Shown in pieces: positions 8,265 through 15,757 of a stretch of 64,000 bases of DNA. The notes beneath the pieces are model-generated. The model worked only from the letters and a program-made list of their open reading frames with translations. It was not told the DNA's origin and did not search any database. Source of the DNA: an uncultured bacterium. GTDB taxonomy: Bacteria > Vulcanimicrobiota > Xenobia > Xenobiales > Xenobiaceae. Made by a program: the position numbers and the translations under genes. The stretch is from assembly GCA_934644775.1 (NCBI GenBank), contig CAKUDB010000007.1, positions 1 through 64,000 of the forward strand, in the 5' to 3' direction. Numbering within the stretch: the stretch's first letter is position 1; each line of letters opens with the position of its first letter.

Positions 8265-9561
8265 GATTATGCTTATCTCCATAGCCGGAAGCTTCGATAA
8301 TTTTGTCCCAAGCTTGGGCTGCTTCGCTCAAAGCTTCGCTGCTGCTTTTATCTCCATAAATGGCCGATTCGACAGCTTTATTTAATAAACGCTCCAAATC
8401 GCGGGCCCGAGGCAAGCTTAAGGAAAAATCGTTAGCTTTGGCCAATTGTTTCAAAGAAACACGTACCGCTTTATCTTGCAAGGGATCGCCATTACCGCGA
8501 GTAAAAAAAGGATCTTGCGTACTGCGCCAAGTGGAAGTAAGTAAAGGTACTTCTTGAGCAAATTTTAACTGATTTTGCCAATTAGTAATAAAAATGGCCA
8601 ATTTGACAGCCAGCTCTTTATGGGGCGAAGACTGGGGGACAGCCAAATTCATTAAAGCGGCTGGCACTTTACCTTCTTTAGACCAAGGTAAAGGGGCAAT
8701 ATCGGTTTGGGCATAAACTTGGGGAGCGTCGGCTTTAATTTGTAAAAGTAATTGGGGCCCAGCTTCCAATAGAGCTAAATTGCCTTGTTTATAGCGCTCT
8801 AAGGCACCTTGGTAGCCATCTAACAAAAACTCTTTAGGCACTAGATGCCTTTTATATAACTGGACATACCACTCCAACACTTGGCTATAGGCCTTTTCCC
8901 TAAATAAGGCCCGCCCTGTAAGGTGATCGTAGATTGGCAAATTGGCCAAACGCCAATCGTCTATAATGCGCACCACCGGATAATAGCCCCAACTCTGGGG
9001 CTTATGCTCTTTTACAGCCGCAGCCAACTCGGCCACTTCGGCCCGAGAGCGCGGCGCACGTTGCCTAGGCCAACCCGCCTCTTGCAAAAGCTGACGATTA
9101 AAAATAAGCACTCGCGCCGAAACATACCAAGGTACGGCGTAGATTTGCCCATTTAAAGAGGCTGAACGCCATAAACCAGGATAATATTGCTCAGCTTCCT
9201 CGTCATTTACATATTGGGAAATGGGTGCCAAGCTCATATTTTGCGCCAAAAATAAAGCGTTGCCGGTAGTTAAATTGACTAAATCGGGAGGTACGCCGCC
9301 AGCAATAGAAGCCATAAGCTTTTGCATAATATTTTGTTGGGGCAAATCGATCCAGTCTATCTTAACTTGCGGGTTGGCCTCTTCAAATTCGCGCAATAGC
9401 CCTTCCATGTAAGTAGTAAACTTAGGCTTCAGGGCTATAGTCCACACCTCTAAGTGTTGCCGCCTGGGAGCTTCTGGGGCTGTGCCAGGCCAGCTTAAGC
9501 CAAACCAACAGACGAGCCCTAAGGCCACCCCCAGAGCCAAACCTACAACATAAGAGCGCAT
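8257..9561 (-). CDS. ABC transporter substrate-binding protein, carbohydrate type (SBP family 1)
   Basis: The 434-residue product starts with a hydrophobic export or anchor segment (VVGLALGVALGLVCWFGLSW) and continues into an extracellular solute-binding protein of family 1 (MalE/UgpB-like): EVWTIALKPKFTTYMEGLL, FEEANPQVKIDWID and ASIAGGVPPDLVNLTT are characteristic. It would bind a sugar or similar solute outside the inner membrane and deliver it to a CUT1 permease such as the one at 5616-6518. A Cys occurs in the signal segment (LVCWFG), but the lipobox is not convincing, so I do not call a lipoprotein. It begins 3 bases after the TPR gene and overlaps the MazG-like gene by 8 bases, which supports one operon. 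Confidence 0.88.
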   Translation of the reverse strand: MRSYVVGLALGVALGLVCWFGLSWPGTAPEAPRRQHLEVWTIALKPKFTTYMEGLLREFEEANPQVKIDWIDLPQQNIMQKLMASIAGGVPPDLVNLTTGNALFLAQNMSLAPISQYVNDEEAEQYYPGLWRSASLNGQIYAVPWYVSARVLIFNRQLLQEAGWPRQRAPRSRAEVAELAAAVKEHKPQSWGYYPVVRIIDDWRLANLPIYDHLTGRALFREKAYSQVLEWYVQLYKRHLVPKEFLLDGYQGALERYKQGNLALLEAGPQLLLQIKADAPQVYAQTDIAPLPWSKEGKVPAALMNLAVPQSSPHKELAVKLAIFITNWQNQLKFAQEVPLLTSTWRSTQDPFFTRGNGDPLQDKAVRVSLKQLAKANDFSLSLPRARDLERLLNKAVESAIYGDKSSSEALSEAAQAWDKIIEASGYGDKHNHD

Positions 9562-9564
9562 AAC

Positions 9565-10719
9565 CTAAAAGATTTTGTCCCCCAGTTTGGCTCCAGAACC
9601 GGCCTTTTTGGTTTCATCCCTAGTATCCGCGCCTTCGCTAGGCTCAGCTTTTAAAGTAGTTTCTGCCTGAGTAGCCTGCGAAGCTGGAATAGGCGCGACA
9701 GCTTCTCCAGGTTCGGCAGTGGCGGCGGCCTTAGCTTCAACCTCGGCTCTTTCCCGCTCGGCCTTCTCTTGAGCGGCCTTCTCTTTAGCGGCAATTTTAT
9801 CTAAGGCTTGCTGGGCTTCCTTAATATTTTTGTCCATTTTGCTTACTTTAAGGAACATCTCTTTAGCTTCTTTATCCTGGCCCAGCTCAAACAAACATTT
9901 GCCCCGTAAGAGATAAGCTTCGGTAAGTTCACCATTATCCTTATAGGCACGGGCCGCCGCCTTTTCGGCCGCTTCGTAACGCTTGTTGACATACATTTGG
10001 TAAGCCAAAGCCAAGGAAGCCAAATCGGGACGCTCCATTTGGGCCCGCACTTTATCTAAGTTGCCTGCGCCATTAATCTTGTGGCCCATTTCATATTGTA
10101 AAATGCCCAGACCCAAGCGATAGTTGGGGCTGTCGGGGTTGTGGCGCACAGCATCGTTAAGGAAGGAAGAAGCTCGCACCCTATCGCCTTTTAAGCGATA
10201 AAGCATACCTAAATTGTAATGGGCCTTAGCCATTTCCGGGCGCAGGCGAATAGCTTCGAGCCATTCCGATTCGGCTTTGGCTAAATCGCCTTTGATCCAA
10301 TAAAGTACGCCAGACATATAGCGCGACTCTGGCCCGCCACCAGGCGCTTTGCTAAGTTCACCAATAGCATTTTTGGCGTTGTCCAGTTGATTTAATTGAA
10401 CATAACACTGGCTGAGCAAGCCCCAACCATTGACAAATTCGGGGCGCAATCCGGTCAGCCGCTTCAGAAGAGGCACCGCTTTGTCATATTCTTCTAAAGA
10501 CATATGGCAAATAGCTTTCATATAAAGGGCGTCGGCATAGCCAGGATCGATTTTAAGAGCCCGCTCCAAAAAAGGCAGTGCCTCTTTCCAATGCTTACCG
10601 GAAGCATAGGTTCGGGCTTGCTGATATTCTTGCAAAGCGCCGACATGTTGGGCCAAACCCACCCCAGAGCAGCTTAACAATAGGCACAAAGTTAAGAAAA
10701 AAGTATAAATCCGTCTCAT
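9565..10719 (-). CDS. Exported TPR-repeat protein
   Basis: The 384-residue product has a cleavable signal peptide (FFLTLCLLLSCSGVGLAQ) followed by about seven tetratricopeptide repeats (residues 30-300). Examples are KHWKEALPFLERALKIDPGY, AKAESEWLEAIRLRPEMAKA and GQDKEAKEMFLKVSKMD. The tail from about 300 is a charged Ala/Glu helix (AAKEKAAQEKAERERAEVEA) and then disordered. TPR proteins are scaffolds; in the periplasm they often help assemble secretion or envelope complexes. It is the first gene of the minus-strand cluster ending with the permease, 3 bases ahead of the binding-protein gene. No enzymatic domain is seen. Confidence 0.85.
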   Translation of the reverse strand: MRRIYTFFLTLCLLLSCSGVGLAQHVGALQEYQQARTYASGKHWKEALPFLERALKIDPGYADALYMKAICHMSLEEYDKAVPLLKRLTGLRPEFVNGWGLLSQCYVQLNQLDNAKNAIGELSKAPGGGPESRYMSGVLYWIKGDLAKAESEWLEAIRLRPEMAKAHYNLGMLYRLKGDRVRASSFLNDAVRHNPDSPNYRLGLGILQYEMGHKINGAGNLDKVRAQMERPDLASLALAYQMYVNKRYEAAEKAAARAYKDNGELTEAYLLRGKCLFELGQDKEAKEMFLKVSKMDKNIKEAQQALDKIAAKEKAAQEKAERERAEVEAKAAATAEPGEAVAPIPASQATQAETTLKAEPSEGADTRDETKKAGSGAKLGDKIF

Positions 10720-10851
10720 ATTGGTAAACTTGGCTCCTTACCCTAGGTTTGGCCCAACGCCTTGGAGCAGCCGCCCGCCTATTTTCTAAGTGAAAAAGGG
10801 CTGGCCCGGCTCCACAGCTTCACTTAGTGAAAACTAAAAGCCCAAGGCGCT
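10720..10851 (-). other. Intergenic region with several inverted repeats
   Basis: This 132-base gap between rny and the TPR gene holds nested inverted repeats: CGCCTTGG (10759-10766) with CCAAGGCG (10842-10849), AAGTGAA (10788-10794) with TTCACTT (10819-10825), and the overlapping TTCACT-T-AGTGAA. It could be the 3' end of the rny transcript, but no clean T run marks a terminator. Confidence 0.4.
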
Positions 10852-12444
10852 CTAAGGCACTTTAGCTTGGTGGCGACTTTCACGTACTACCGTCACCAAG
10901 ACCATGCCGGGCGACTTAATCTCTTCGTCGATGCGGGCGGCAATCTTATTGGCCAAGCGGGCCGCTTCCAGATCGTCAACTACACTGGGATTGACAAAGA
11001 CGCGCACCTCGCGGCCCGCTTGGACAGCATAAACTTGGTCGACGCCTTCAAAGCTGTGGCCGATCTTTTCTATATTTTCCAGACGCTTAATATAATCTTC
11101 CACATTTTCGCGTCTGGCACCGGGACGGGCGGCCGAAATAGCGTCGGCAGCTTGAACCAACATAGCCTCGATAGTCTTTTGCTCGACATCTTCGTGGTGA
11201 GCTTCTACACAGTGAACCACTTGCGGACTTTCGCCATATTTTTCACAATAGTGGCCGCCCACAATAGCATGGGGCCCTTCCATAGTGCCGGTCACAGCTT
11301 TACCTATATCGTGGAGCAAGCCGGCCCGGGTAGCCACTTGGACGTCGGCACCCAGCTCAGCAGCCATTTGGGCAGCGAGGAAACTCACTTCCAGAGAGTG
11401 CTTCAACATATTTTGGCCGTAAGAAGTGCGAAAACTTAAGCGACCCAACATACGGATCAATTCCGGATCGAGACCGATAACTCCAGCCTCCAAAGCAGCT
11501 TTGTCGCCAGCATTAGTAATTATTTCGTCCAGCTCACTTCTCGAAGCGGCTACCACTTCCTCAATTTTAGTAGGTCGAATGCGACCGTCAGCTACCAACT
11601 TTTCGACAGCCCGGCGGGAAAGCTCGCGCCTAATAGGATCGAAACAAGAGAGCAAGACCGTTTCTGGAGTATCGTCGACTATAAGATCTACACCAGTCAA
11701 ATTCTCGATTAAGCGAATATTGCGCCCTTCGCGACCGATAATGCGCCCTTTCATCTCTTCTGAAGGCAAATTTACTACATTGATCGTCGATTCCACGACT
11801 TGCTCAGAAGCATATTTTTGGATAGCTAAAGTGATAATGCGCCTAGCTTTGCGAGCGGCATCTTCTTTAGCAGCTACTTCAGCTTGACGCACGCGGCGGG
11901 CTAAAGCCAAGCGATTTTCATTCTCAATCTTTTCAAAAAGAGCCACTTTAGCTTCTTCACCAGTCATACCAGCCTGACGCTCCAAAGAAGCTTGCAAGGC
12001 GCTCTCCCCTTGAGTTAAAGCTTGATTGCGATTGCTAAGTTCCGCTTCTAAAGTAGATAGGCGCTCTTCTTTGGAATCGAGATGGCCCTGCTGATTGGCC
12101 AACAAGCGCTCACGCTCGATAAGCTGACGCTCTTTGGCTTCTAAATTGTTTTCCCGCTTATCCAGCTCTTCTTTAGCCCTTTGTTGGGCCAAACGACTTT
12201 CATCAGCTTCGCGCTTAGCTTCGGTGCGCATCTTGTCAATAGTATCCGAAGCTTCCTGAAGGCGCTCTTTTTTGACAGAGTCAGCGTAGCGCTCCGCCTC
12301 TGCTCTAATATCATCAGCTGCTAACTTTGCCGCTTGCTGCCTGCGGATCTCTATTCTGACTCCAATTGCCCATCCAACAGCCAAAAACAGTAAACTAGCC
12401 ACAATAACCATTAGTTGATCTAAAACGGTTAACATAGCCGGCAT
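10852..12444 (-). CDS. rny: Ribonuclease Y
   Basis: RNase Y is a membrane-anchored endoribonuclease that starts decay of many mRNAs. The product (about 530 residues from the chosen start) has an N-terminal membrane helix (LMVIVASLLFLAVGWAIGV), a long coiled coil to about residue 200, a KH domain with the GRIIGREGRNIR loop, and an HD domain with LLHDIGKA and VEAHHED. All match the family, whose usual length is 510-530. I choose the ATG at 12444 (MPAMLTVLDQ), preceded by GGAAG, rather than an upstream in-frame start at 12516, because it gives the normal length and a proper N-terminal anchor. Two hairpin terminators lie between it and recX, so it is transcribed separately. Confidence 0.95.
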   Translation of the reverse strand: MPAMLTVLDQLMVIVASLLFLAVGWAIGVRIEIRRQQAAKLAADDIRAEAERYADSVKKERLQEASDTIDKMRTEAKREADESRLAQQRAKEELDKRENNLEAKERQLIERERLLANQQGHLDSKEERLSTLEAELSNRNQALTQGESALQASLERQAGMTGEEAKVALFEKIENENRLALARRVRQAEVAAKEDAARKARRIITLAIQKYASEQVVESTINVVNLPSEEMKGRIIGREGRNIRLIENLTGVDLIVDDTPETVLLSCFDPIRRELSRRAVEKLVADGRIRPTKIEEVVAASRSELDEIITNAGDKAALEAGVIGLDPELIRMLGRLSFRTSYGQNMLKHSLEVSFLAAQMAAELGADVQVATRAGLLHDIGKAVTGTMEGPHAIVGGHYCEKYGESPQVVHCVEAHHEDVEQKTIEAMLVQAADAISAARPGARRENVEDYIKRLENIEKIGHSFEGVDQVYAVQAGREVRVFVNPSVVDDLEAARLANKIAARIDEEIKSPGMVLVTVVRESRHQAKVP

Positions 12445-12551
12445 AATAAATATAACTTCCTTCTCTATGATTGCCCGTCGAATTGACAGTGCCAAGCCAA
12501 GGCACGTTCCGAGCAATCTGATAAAACCAATAATCTATTGAAACATGATAA

Positions 12552-12568
12552 AACGCCTCCGAGGCGTT
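12552..12568 (-). terminator. Short hairpin terminator upstream of rny
   Basis: AACGCCT (12552-12558) pairs with AGGCGTT (12562-12568). On the minus strand it is followed by TTTTATC. It is the second of two minus-strand terminators after recX, although it could also be part of the rny leader. Confidence 0.5.
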
Positions 12569-12589
12569 CTTTAACTAAGTATTTTCCAA

Positions 12590-12629
12590 TAAAAGAAAAA
12601 AAGAGAGCGGCCCTTCCCCTTAAGAGCCG
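12590..12629 (-). terminator. Terminator of the recA-recX transcript
   Basis: On the minus strand CGGCTCT (12629-12623) pairs with AGGGCCG (12614-12608), with one G-U pair, and is followed by CTCTCTTTTTTTCTTTT. Confidence 0.75.
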
Positions 12630-12663
12630 ACTCCTCAATATCTAGAAAAGTATTGCCAGCTTC

Positions 12664-13137
12664 TCACTCTTCTGAAGGCTCCAGTTGGAAAACCTGAGCG
12701 GCAGCCTTTAATACTATTTCGACAGGGAAACCTCGAGAAGCCAAAAAACGGCAGATAGCAGCATAATTGCGACCGCTGGCAGCTTTCTTAGTAGCTAAAG
12801 CCAAAGCCGAAGCCAATTCGCTCTCTCCATCTTCCTGAATAGGGGCGCAAGCCCGACGAGCCACTTCAGCTTCTATACCGCGCCGAAGCAATTCGCTGTA
12901 GATACGCCTGCTACCCCAGCCCCCCAAAGCTTTCATCTTGACAAAACGCTCTGCATAACGCTCATCGTCAAGATATTTCCAATCTAGACAACGCTCGATA
13001 ATATGGCGAGCTACTTCGAGCGGGCACCCCCGCGCCACCAACTTTTGCCTAAGTTCTTGGCAAGAGTGATCTCGCAAAGAGAGCATATGTAAGGCCCGCT
13101 CGAGAAAGGCAGCCTCGTCAACTTCGGAAGAGGCCAC
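12664..13137 (-). CDS. recX: Regulatory protein RecX
   Basis: RecX binds the RecA filament and limits its growth and its activities in recombination and the SOS response. The 157-residue product shows the three tandem three-helix repeats of the family: LERALHMLSLRDHSCQELRQ, YLDDERYAERFVKMK and WGSRRIYSELLRRGI are hallmark segments. It has a GTG start two bases after the recA stop, with AAGG seven bases upstream, so it is co-transcribed and probably coupled to recA. This arrangement keeps RecX in proportion to RecA. A terminator follows. Confidence 0.93.
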   Translation of the reverse strand: MASSEVDEAAFLERALHMLSLRDHSCQELRQKLVARGCPLEVARHIIERCLDWKYLDDERYAERFVKMKALGGWGSRRIYSELLRRGIEAEVARRACAPIQEDGESELASALALATKKAASGRNYAAICRFLASRGFPVEIVLKAAAQVFQLEPSEE

Positions 13138-13139
13138 CT

Positions 13140-14174
13140 TTAAGCCTTATCCTCACTATTAGTAGGAGCTTCGTCTTCAGCAGGGGCGCGGTCGGCTAAG
13201 AGTTTTTCCCTAATTCGCTCATCAATTTCATCAGCTAAATCGGGATTCTGCTCTAAATAGACGCGAGCATTGTCACGCCCTTGGCCTAAGCGAATATCGC
13301 CAAAGGAGTAGTAGGCACCAGCTTTCTGGATAACGCCTTTTTCCGTACCAACATCGATTAAGCTACCTTCGCGAGAGATACCACGACCGAATAGGATATC
13401 GAACTCGGCAGTTTTAAAAGGCGGAGCTAATTTATTTTTGACAATCTTGACTTTGACTCTGTGACCGACATTGTCAGATCCGGACTTAATAGCGTCGCCT
13501 TTGCGAACGTCCATACGCACCGAAGCGTAGAACTTCATAGCTCTGCCACCGGGAGTCGTCTCGGGATTACCAAACATAACGCCAATCTTTTCACGAATTT
13601 GGTTAATAAATATAACCGCAGTGCGCGACTTAGAGATAACCGCCGTCAATTTACGCAAAGCCTGAGACATAAGGCGAGCTTGTAATCCCATATGGGAATC
13701 GCCCATATCGCCTTCGATTTCAGCCTTAGGAACCATAGCGGCAATAGAGTCGACAACTACCACATCGACGGCGTTGGAGCGCACTAACATTTCGACGATT
13801 TCTAAGCCTTGCTCGCCAGTATCGGGCTGAGAGACGTAAAGCTCGTCGGTATTTACCCCCAAATTATGGGCGTAAACGGGATCTAAAGCGTGCTCGACAT
13901 CGATAAAAGCAGCTACACCGCCGTTGCGCTGAGCTTCAGCAATAATTTGTAAAGCCAAAGTAGTTTTGCCTGACGATTCCGGGCCGTAGATTTCACAAAC
14001 TCGACCGCGAGGAACACCGCCAATACCTAAAGCTAAATCTAGAGACATAGCTCCGGTAGGGATAACCGGCACTTCGAAACGGCTAGCCGCTTCGCCCAAT
14101 TTCATAATCGAGCCCTTACCAAAGGCCTTTTCGATCTGCCCTACGGCAGCATCTAGAGCTTTTAATTTATCCAT
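13140..14174 (-). CDS. recA: Recombinase RecA
   Basis: RecA forms filaments on single-stranded DNA, carries out strand exchange and triggers LexA-type self-cleavage. The product (344 residues) has the full set of motifs: Walker A GPESSGKTTLAL, VVVDSIAAMVPKAEIEG, the L1/L2 region with NQIREKIGVMFGNPETTPGG, and the acidic C-terminal tail. I start it at the ATG at 14174 (MDKLKALDAAVGQIEKAFGK), which has GGAGGGG upstream, rather than at an in-frame start 13 codons earlier. recX follows after two bases. I could not find a standard SOS box in the 95 bases upstream, so regulation by LexA is not shown. Confidence 0.97.
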   Translation of the reverse strand: MDKLKALDAAVGQIEKAFGKGSIMKLGEAASRFEVPVIPTGAMSLDLALGIGGVPRGRVCEIYGPESSGKTTLALQIIAEAQRNGGVAAFIDVEHALDPVYAHNLGVNTDELYVSQPDTGEQGLEIVEMLVRSNAVDVVVVDSIAAMVPKAEIEGDMGDSHMGLQARLMSQALRKLTAVISKSRTAVIFINQIREKIGVMFGNPETTPGGRAMKFYASVRMDVRKGDAIKSGSDNVGHRVKVKIVKNKLAPPFKTAEFDILFGRGISREGSLIDVGTEKGVIQKAGAYYSFGDIRLGQGRDNARVYLEQNPDLADEIDERIREKLLADRAPAEDEAPTNSEDKA

Positions 14175-14268
14175 ATAGAGACCCCTCCGTGTATTTTTTA
14201 ATAATCCCCCCAATTTTCATTATCCCTAAAAATGGAATAACTTTAGAACCAGAGAGAAGTCCTATTGA

Positions 14269-14640
14269 CTAGAAGCGCTCTTTGTAAACTAACAAAATAT
14301 CGGCCAAATCGTCGGCAATTTCGTTAAGGACGATACTGTTCATACGAGGATTGACCATGATAGGATCGCTGTTAGCTTGCTCGCGCTCTAAGAAAATCGG
14401 AGCTCCGTTAGGTAAATTATCGTACTTTTCCTGACAGTTTAAGATACCGACGGCTAACTTATAAACTAAGCAATAATCGACATAAGGATTCTGGGGGAGA
14501 TCGCGTCCCCAAGCATCTATTACCTGAGCAGTAAGCTCACGCACAGTGATAGGAGCTGCCTGCTTTTTCAGGATGTGACGGATTACTGCTACAACCGGCG
14601 TGTGTTCGGTTATCTGTCTAGGTCCACTCGATAAAGTCAC
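14269..14640 (-). CDS. Small protein with a possible HARE-HTH-like winged helix
   Basis: This 123-residue product uses a GTG start with GGAGGAA nine bases upstream, so it is very likely translated. Residues 15-65 (VVAVIRHILKKQAAPITVRE and the following helix) resemble the HARE-HTH or RpoE-delta style winged helix found in chromatin, restriction and RNA polymerase accessory proteins. The rest (about 70-123) is mixed and ends in a helix, IADDLADILLVYKERF. I do not recognise a named family. It lies just upstream of recA on the same strand, with about 95 bases between them, and could share its promoter. A role in DNA or transcription is only a guess. Confidence 0.6.
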   Translation of the reverse strand: MTLSSGPRQITEHTPVVAVIRHILKKQAAPITVRELTAQVIDAWGRDLPQNPYVDYCLVYKLAVGILNCQEKYDNLPNGAPIFLEREQANSDPIMVNPRMNSIVLNEIADDLADILLVYKERF

Positions 14641-14775
14641 TTTTAACTATTCCTCCGATTAGTCACTAATTTCACCAATTAGCAAAAACAACCCCTTCCC
14701 CTTCTTTGCTCAAAAAGAGCCTTCCTGCCTCAGAGCATAATTAACCTACCAAGCAGTCTATCCTAACTAAAACAT

Positions 14776-14810
14776 AAAAAAAACGCCCAGCAAAACAATG
14801 CTAAGCGTTT
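14776..14810 (-). terminator. Terminator of the tRNA operon
   Basis: On the minus strand a 12-bp stem with two G-U pairs is formed by AAACGCTTAGCA and TGCTGGGCGTTT (+ positions 14810-14799 and 14792-14781) and is followed by a T run. Confidence 0.9.
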
Positions 14811-14829
14811 CTATTCGCGTACATATATC

Positions 14830-14906
14830 TGGCGGGAGAGACGGGATTCGAACCCGCGACCTCCGGCGTGACAGGCCAGCGCCCTAAGCCTCTAGGCCAC
14901 TCCCCC
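14830..14906 (-). tRNA. tRNA-Asp (GTC), copy 1
   Basis: The minus strand reads GGGGGAG at the 5' end and CTCTCCC-GCCA at the 3' end, pairing over seven bases with one G-U. The anticodon stem CTGGC/GCCGG holds the loop CTGTCAC with anticodon GTC. The T-arm has GGTTCGAATCC and CCA is encoded. It is the last gene of the operon. Confidence 0.95.
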
Positions 14907-14948
14907 ATACCGCTGCGTTCTCTCAAAACGAACCTACGCCAGTTTTGA

Positions 14949-15024
14949 TGGTGCCGAGGCCCAGATTCGGACTGGGGACACTGCAATTTTCAGTCGCATG
15001 CTCTACCAACTGAGCTACCCCGGC
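14949..15024 (-). tRNA. tRNA-Phe (GAA), copy 1
   Basis: The minus strand gives acceptor arms GCCGGGG and CCTCGGC, a D-arm AGCTCAGTTGGTAGAGC, and anticodon stem TGCGA/TTGCA with loop CTGAAAA, so the anticodon is GAA. CCA is encoded. Confidence 0.95.
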
Positions 15025-15044
15025 AGGAAAAAGAAGAAGATATT

Positions 15045-15121
15045 TGGCGGGAGAGACGGGATTCGAACCCGCGACCTCCGGCGTGACAGGCCAGCGCCCT
15101 AAGCCTCTAGGCCACTCCCCC
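15045..15121 (-). tRNA. tRNA-Asp (GTC), copy 2
   Basis: Identical to the copy at 14830-14906, including the encoded CCA and both flanking spacers. Confidence 0.95.
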
Positions 15122-15163
15122 ATACCGCTGCGTTCTCTCAAAACGAACCTACGCCAGTTTTGA

Positions 15164-15239
15164 TGGTGCCGAGGCCCAGATTCGGACTGGGGACACTGCA
15201 ATTTTCAGTCGCATGCTCTACCAACTGAGCTACCCCGGC
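15164..15239 (-). tRNA. tRNA-Phe (GAA), copy 2
   Basis: Identical to the copy at 14949-15024. Confidence 0.95.
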
Positions 15240-15259
15240 AGGAAAAAGAAGAAGATATT

Positions 15260-15336
15260 TGGCGGGAGAGACGGGATTCGAACCCGCGACCTCCGGCGTG
15301 ACAGGCCAGCGCCCTAAGCCTCTAGGCCACTCCCCC
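15260..15336 (-). tRNA. tRNA-Asp (GTC), copy 3
   Basis: Identical to the other Asp copies; third full repeat unit. Confidence 0.95.
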
Positions 15337-15378
15337 ATACCGCTGCGTTCTCTCAAAACGAACCTACGCCAGTTTTGA

Positions 15379-15454
15379 TGGTGCCGAGGCCCAGATTCGG
15401 ACTGGGGACACTGCAATTTTCAGTCGCATGCTCTACCAACTGAGCTACCCCGGC
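15379..15454 (-). tRNA. tRNA-Phe (GAA), copy 3
   Basis: Identical to the other Phe copies; third full repeat unit. Confidence 0.95.
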
Positions 15455-15474
15455 AGGAAAAAGAAGAAGATATT

Positions 15475-15551
15475 TGGCGGGAGAGACGGGATTCGAACCC
15501 GCGACCTCCGGCGTGACAGGCCAGCGCCCTAAGCCTCTAGGCCACTCCCCC
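15475..15551 (-). tRNA. tRNA-Asp (GTC), copy 4
   Basis: Identical to the other Asp copies. Identity with the repeat stops seven bases beyond it, so this promoter-proximal unit is probably the original from which the array grew. Confidence 0.95.
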
Positions 15552-15590
15552 ATACCGCCTATCCTTCTTTTACCTAGGTCCCTCACAAAA

Positions 15591-15667
15591 TGGTGGGCGG
15601 AACAGGACTCGAACCTGTGACCCCCTGCATGTGACGCAGGTGCTCTAGCCAACTGAGCTATTCGCCC
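15591..15667 (-). tRNA. tRNA-Val (CAC)
   Basis: First gene of the operon. The minus strand has acceptor arms GGGCGAA and TCCGCCC (one A-C mismatch at the sixth pair), D-arm AGCTCAGTTGGCTAGAGC, anticodon stem CCTGC/GCAGG with anticodon CAC, T-arm ACAGGTTCGAGTCCTGT and encoded CCA. CAC is the rarer valine anticodon, so a TAC isoacceptor should exist elsewhere. Confidence 0.92.
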
Positions 15668-15680
15668 TCGGGACAAAGGT

Positions 15681-15709
15681 ATTTTATCGATCCGAACCGC
15701 TTCTGTCAA
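15681..15709 (-). promoter_or_regulatory. Sigma-70-like promoter of the tRNA operon
   Basis: The minus strand has TTGACA (15709-15704), 17 bases, then TAAAAT (15686-15681), near-consensus. The first tRNA begins 13 bases after the -10. This is one of the strongest promoter matches in the window, as expected for tRNA genes. Confidence 0.9.
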
Positions 15710-15729
15710 TAGCCGCCCCTATTTTTTAG

Positions 15730-15753
15730 CAAAAAAACTATGCAAAAATAGTT
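15730..15753 (-). terminator. Terminator after rsmE
   Basis: AACTAT (15736-15741) and ATAGTT (15748-15753) pair. On the minus strand the stem is followed by seven T. It closes the chaperone and methyltransferase transcript just before the tRNA promoter. Confidence 0.75.
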
Positions 15754-15757
15754 AAGC

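Larger units (their letters stand above)
14830..15558 (-). repeat. 215-bp perfect tandem repeat carrying tRNA-Asp and tRNA-Phe
   Basis: Three full copies (14830-15044, 15045-15259, 15260-15474) and an 84-base partial copy (15475-15558) were compared by eye and show no difference, including in the spacers between tRNA genes. Each full copy holds one tRNA-Asp and one tRNA-Phe; the partial copy holds tRNA-Asp only. The lack of any spacer divergence points to recent duplication or active gene conversion. Confidence 0.95.

Noticed and set aside
10867..11439. 190-codon plus-strand reading frame opposite rny
   Set aside because: It lies wholly inside rny on the other strand, with no family features; the rny reading frame has all motifs.
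14175..14268. SOS (LexA) box upstream of recA
   Set aside because: No CTGT-N8-ACAG or GAAC-N4-GTTC-type site was seen in these bases.
14830..15558. Regular repeats as a possible CRISPR array
   Set aside because: The repeated units are full tRNA genes with identical spacers, not short repeats with unique spacers.
14801..15709. Overlapping minus-strand reading frames of 60-118 codons with a repeated protein sequence
   Set aside because: They are translations of the tRNA genes and their spacers; the repeated protein is due to the 215-bp repeat.
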